A stretch of 8,696 bases of DNA from Planctomycetota bacterium (GTDB lineage Bacteria > Planctomycetota > Phycisphaerae > UBA1845): NCBI GenBank assembly GCA_022561255.1, contig JADFRO010000112.1:1-8696 (forward strand), written 5' to 3'. Each line of letters opens with the position of its first letter. The stretch's first letter is position 1. Made by a program: the position numbers and the translations under genes. Shown one piece after another: positions 6,346 to 8,696 of the stretch. The notes beneath the pieces are model-generated. The model saw nothing but the letters and a program-made list of their open reading frames with translations, did not search any database and was not told where the DNA came from.

Positions 6346-7626
6346 ATGAACATTCTCTATTTGGCCCATCGAATTCCTTATCCGCCCAACAAGGGTGATA
6401 AGCTGCGGGCGTTCCGACAGCTTCAAAGACTGAGCGAGCGTCACAAGGTGTGGTGCGCGTGCTTTGTCGATGGTCCCGAGGAGTATCAATACCTCACGCC
6501 GTTGCGGGGATACTGCCAAGAGGTCGCCGCGGTGGAACTGCGTCCCGTACCCGCCAAGATTCGCGGCCTGTGGAATCTGCTACGCGGCGGAACCGTCACG
6601 GAAGCGTTCTACAGGCACCGGGAAATGTCGCAACTCGTTCAGCGCTGGTCTCGATCGGTCGGGTTCGATGCGGTTGTGGCGTTCAGTTCGAGTATGGCGC
6701 CCTACGCGCTTTCCGTGCCGACGCGACGACGGGTTTTGGATCTTTGCGACTGCGACAGCCGCAAATGGCTTGACTACGCCGAAATCTCGCGGCTACCGGC
6801 TCGTTGGCTCTATCGCGTGGAGGGTAAACGACTCGCACGAAAAGAGCGTGGCTGGCTTCAGGCGTTTGATGCAACCATCCTGATCACGCGGGCGGAGGCG
6901 GCTATGCTTTTAGGGGGAGCCGACCACAAAAAGCTGCACATTGTCGGGAATGGCGTACGCATTTCGCGCGTGCATTGCGATCGTCTCATGACGCACCCGA
7001 CGATCGGGTTCGTCGGCGTGATGGACTATCGACCCAACGTGGACGCGGTCTGCTGGTTCGTTCGGGAGTGCTGGGGGGCGATCCGCGACGCGCACGGCGA
7101 TGTGGAGTTTCGCATCGTAGGTCGCTCGCCGACGCGAGCTGTGCGAAAGTTGGCCAAGGTACCCGGTGTGACGGTGGTCGGAGGCGTCGACGACGTCGCG
7201 TGGGAGCTGGACCGCTTCGACGTAAGCATCGCACCGATGCGCATCGCTCGCGGTCTGCAAAACAAGGTGCTCGAAGCGATGGCTTGTGGGATACCCGTGG
7301 TGCTCACGTCCGAAGCGGCTGAGGGAATCGACGGGCGGAACGGGCGGGATTACATCGTTACCGAAAGCGTCGAGGCCATGATCCGAAACGTGAGGCGACT
7401 TTTGCGCGACGAGGAAGAGCGAAAGCGCGTAGGAGCAGCCGGGCGATCGTTCGTCGAGAAGAACCACCGTTGGGATGACGTGCTCGATAAGTTTGAGATC
7501 ATCGTTACGGGGATCGTCGACCGCTCGGCGCCGGCGACGGATGTGATGACGCGCCCGCGAGCATCCTCGTATGATCCAGCCGTTCTCGGTGAACAGGACG
7601 CAGCTCTGTCACCCGGCGGTGCGTAA
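6346..7626 (+). CDS. GT-B glycosyltransferase, TIGR03087-type (PEP-CTERM/XrtA-associated sugar transferase)
   Basis: The 426-residue product opens with MNILYLAHRIPYPPNKGDKLR, the signature start of the exosortase-associated sugar transferase family. It has a two-domain GT-B layout: an N-terminal acceptor half with LDLCDCDSRKW (131-141), a linker with IVGNGV (199-204), and a C-terminal nucleotide-sugar half with GFVGVMDYRPNVDAV (221-235), FRIVGRSP (255-262) and IAPMRIARGLQNKVLEAMACGIPVV (295-319). In the last, E310 and the residues after it match the GT4 donor-site glutamate motif. No membrane helix is evident, so it should be cytoplasmic or peripheral, building an exopolysaccharide repeat unit on a lipid carrier. 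Residues from about 392 form a poorly conserved, probably disordered tail. ATG 6346 starts 4 nt after the upstream stop. Donor and acceptor sugars are unknown. Confidence 0.93.
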   Translation: MNILYLAHRIPYPPNKGDKLRAFRQLQRLSERHKVWCACFVDGPEEYQYLTPLRGYCQEVAAVELRPVPAKIRGLWNLLRGGTVTEAFYRHREMSQLVQRWSRSVGFDAVVAFSSSMAPYALSVPTRRRVLDLCDCDSRKWLDYAEISRLPARWLYRVEGKRLARKERGWLQAFDATILITRAEAAMLLGGADHKKLHIVGNGVRISRVHCDRLMTHPTIGFVGVMDYRPNVDAVCWFVRECWGAIRDAHGDVEFRIVGRSPTRAVRKLAKVPGVTVVGGVDDVAWELDRFDVSIAPMRIARGLQNKVLEAMACGIPVVLTSEAAEGIDGRNGRDYIVTESVEAMIRNVRRLLRDEEERKRVGAAGRSFVEKNHRWDDVLDKFEIIVTGIVDRSAPATDVMTRPRASSYDPAVLGEQDAALSPGGA

Positions 7627-7715
7627 GTCGGTGTGCGACGCCGCAGCGGTTTCACCGAATCCACGTCTCTGCGGTTGCGACATCCGGCGATCGCCCTCAC
7701 AATCGTCCGCGTAGT

Positions 7716-7740
7716 CAGTGCGTGTGCACTGCATTTGTTT
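7716..7740 (+). terminator. Candidate Rho-independent terminator after the glycosyltransferase
   Basis: CAGTGC (7716-7721) and GCACTG (7726-7731) form a perfect 6-bp stem with a GTGT loop. A moderately T-rich stretch, CATTTGTTT (7732-7740), follows. It sits about 90 nt after the glycosyltransferase stop, in the only sizeable gap before the next gene, so it is well placed to end the ligase-FemAB-glycosyltransferase transcript. The stem is short and the T-tract is interrupted. Confidence 0.4.
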
Positions 7741-7813
7741 CATGAATGAAGAGCCGGGTTGATCGGCGACTGCGAGCGTGGCGGTTGCCCCGGGCGGATG
7801 AACTTCTCGACGA

Positions 7814-8644
7814 ATGGTCGCAACACTTCTCTATTCAATCGCCGGCGGGATGCTCGCGGTTCTGGCGACGGCACGCGTGGAGCAGATCGCGTGGCGTTTC
7901 CTGCGCTTCGCGAGCTTCTTTGCGTTCGGAGCAGCATGCGTCGTTGTCGTTTGGACGCTTCGGGCACAAGCGTCGTGGTCGATTCTCTCGTCGGATTGGC
8001 CGACGCAACTGGGCTGCCTGCTTGCCGGCGGCGCCATCGTGGTCGTGTTCATGGCCCCGATGAATGAGCGCAGGGCCGGCGTCCTCCGCGTGGTTTGCGG
8101 TATCAGCGGGTTGATCGGCGTGGCGGCTGCGTGCGGCACGGCTGTCGCGGCGTCCGCCGGCGGCCCCGACGCCTCGTACGCGACGCCCATGATCGTGATC
8201 AGTCAGGTGCTCGGAGCTGCGGTTCTCGGAGCGATCACCGTCGCGTGGCTCTTGGGTCACGCCTACCTCACAGCCACGAAGATGACGATCGCGCCGCTTC
8301 GCCATTTCAGCCGCATTTTGACCTGGGCCATCGTCGCACGGATCGCGTTCCTGCTGATCAGCGTGGGGCTGGCGTGGTGGGTCGGACGGGACGCCCAGCC
8401 GCTTTCGGCGAACCCAGCCCCGTGGAACATCGTGACGCTTCTCTACCAGTCGTGGTTGATCGTCTCGCTCCGCGTGGGTGTGGGCTTGGTCGGTGTGGGC
8501 GTGTTCGCGTTCATGGTGCGAGATTGCGTGCGACTTCGTGCGACGCAATCGGCGACGGGCATCCTTTATTTTGCCTCGGTGTTCGCGTATATCGGGGAGT
8601 TGGCGTGCCAGCAATTGATCCGAGAGTGGGGTTGGCCGATTTGA
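7814..8644 (+). CDS. Eight-helix integral membrane protein of unknown function
   Basis: I do not recognise a characterised family. The 276 residues are strongly hydrophobic with about eight helices near 2-20, 29-49, 64-80, 91-113, 124-148, 166-190, 205-234 and 246-268. Two blocks look conserved rather than generic: GHAYLTATK (148-156) followed by PLRHFSR (161-167) at the end of helix five, and RATQSATGILYFASVFAYIGEL (from 242) in the last helix. I recall similar blocks in hypothetical membrane proteins of other phyla, without a function. H149, R176 and R220 are polar residues in or beside membrane segments and could bind a cofactor or substrate. It is not an exosortase by motif. ATG 7814 has no strong ribosome-binding site but begins the first helix directly. 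The gap and hairpin upstream suggest its own transcript. Coding is well supported by length and hydrophobic pattern. Confidence 0.75.
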   Translation: MVATLLYSIAGGMLAVLATARVEQIAWRFLRFASFFAFGAACVVVVWTLRAQASWSILSSDWPTQLGCLLAGGAIVVVFMAPMNERRAGVLRVVCGISGLIGVAAACGTAVAASAGGPDASYATPMIVISQVLGAAVLGAITVAWLLGHAYLTATKMTIAPLRHFSRILTWAIVARIAFLLISVGLAWWVGRDAQPLSANPAPWNIVTLLYQSWLIVSLRVGVGLVGVGVFAFMVRDCVRLRATQSATGILYFASVFAYIGELACQQLIREWGWPI

Positions 8645-8696
8645 ATCCCCGTGCGCGGTCGAAATGTAGTGGCGCGGCGCGCGAGGCGTGAGCATT

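Noticed and set aside
7814..8644. Exosortase (XrtA/EpsH-like)
   Set aside because: The eight-helix topology and neighbourhood invite this call, but the catalytic pattern of a Cys in a CSG-type motif followed by conserved Arg and His in the later helices is not present in order.
7835..8695. Long minus-strand open frame opposite the membrane protein gene
   Set aside because: It is rich in Arg, His and Asp with no fold or motif, and mirrors a hydrophobic + strand gene in high-GC DNA. It is a shadow frame.
8645..8696. Start of a further gene at GTG 8688
   Set aside because: Only three codons are visible and GAGG lies just 1 nt upstream, so neither frame nor start can be supported.

Overview
The window is about 8.7 kb of gene-dense bacterial DNA, high in GC (my estimate is near 60%). 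Every supported gene lies on the + strand. Nothing fixes the taxonomy. A glycine-cleavage pair beside an exosortase-type exopolysaccharide cluster suggests a Gram-negative-type bacterium, and Planctomycetota or a proteobacterial or deltaproteobacterial-like lineage are plausible. I saw no rRNA, tRNA, CRISPR array, transposase or phage gene.

Layout. (1) 1-1789 holds the 3' part of a URO-D/MtaA-type gene, then ndk (nucleoside diphosphate kinase), then a nitroreductase-fold flavoprotein. The flavoprotein resembles iodotyrosine deiodinase, down to the Glu-Tyr-Lys substrate clamp. The gaps are 26 and 32 nt, so these three may be one transcript. (2) 1790-2111 is the largest non-coding stretch. It holds a good sigma70-type promoter (TTGACA, 17 bp, TAACGT) and a C-run/G-run palindrome that looks like a dispersed repeat. 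(3) 2112-3682 is gcvT-gcvH, the T- and H-proteins of glycine cleavage. gcvP does not follow. (4) 3818-7626 is a tightly packed trio: a PaaK/CapK-type adenylate-forming ligase, a FemAB-type acyltransferase of the PEP-CTERM/exosortase-associated class, and a TIGR03087-type glycosyltransferase. The first two overlap by 14 nt and the last two are 4 nt apart. (5) After a possible terminator, 7814-8644 encodes an eight-helix membrane protein of unknown function.

How the genes fit together. GcvT and GcvH work in one-carbon and glycine metabolism with GcvP and Lpd encoded elsewhere. The CapK-FemAB-glycosyltransferase trio is the part closest to an accessory system. Its two associated families are known from genomes with XrtA/PEP-CTERM protein sorting and the linked exopolysaccharide locus, so the trio most likely makes or decorates an extracellular polysaccharide. 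No exosortase, polysaccharide polymerase or PEP-CTERM substrate is visible here. The most unusual single genes are the deiodinase-like flavoprotein, the URO-D homologue with a zinc-type HxC...C pattern, and the unrecognised membrane protein.
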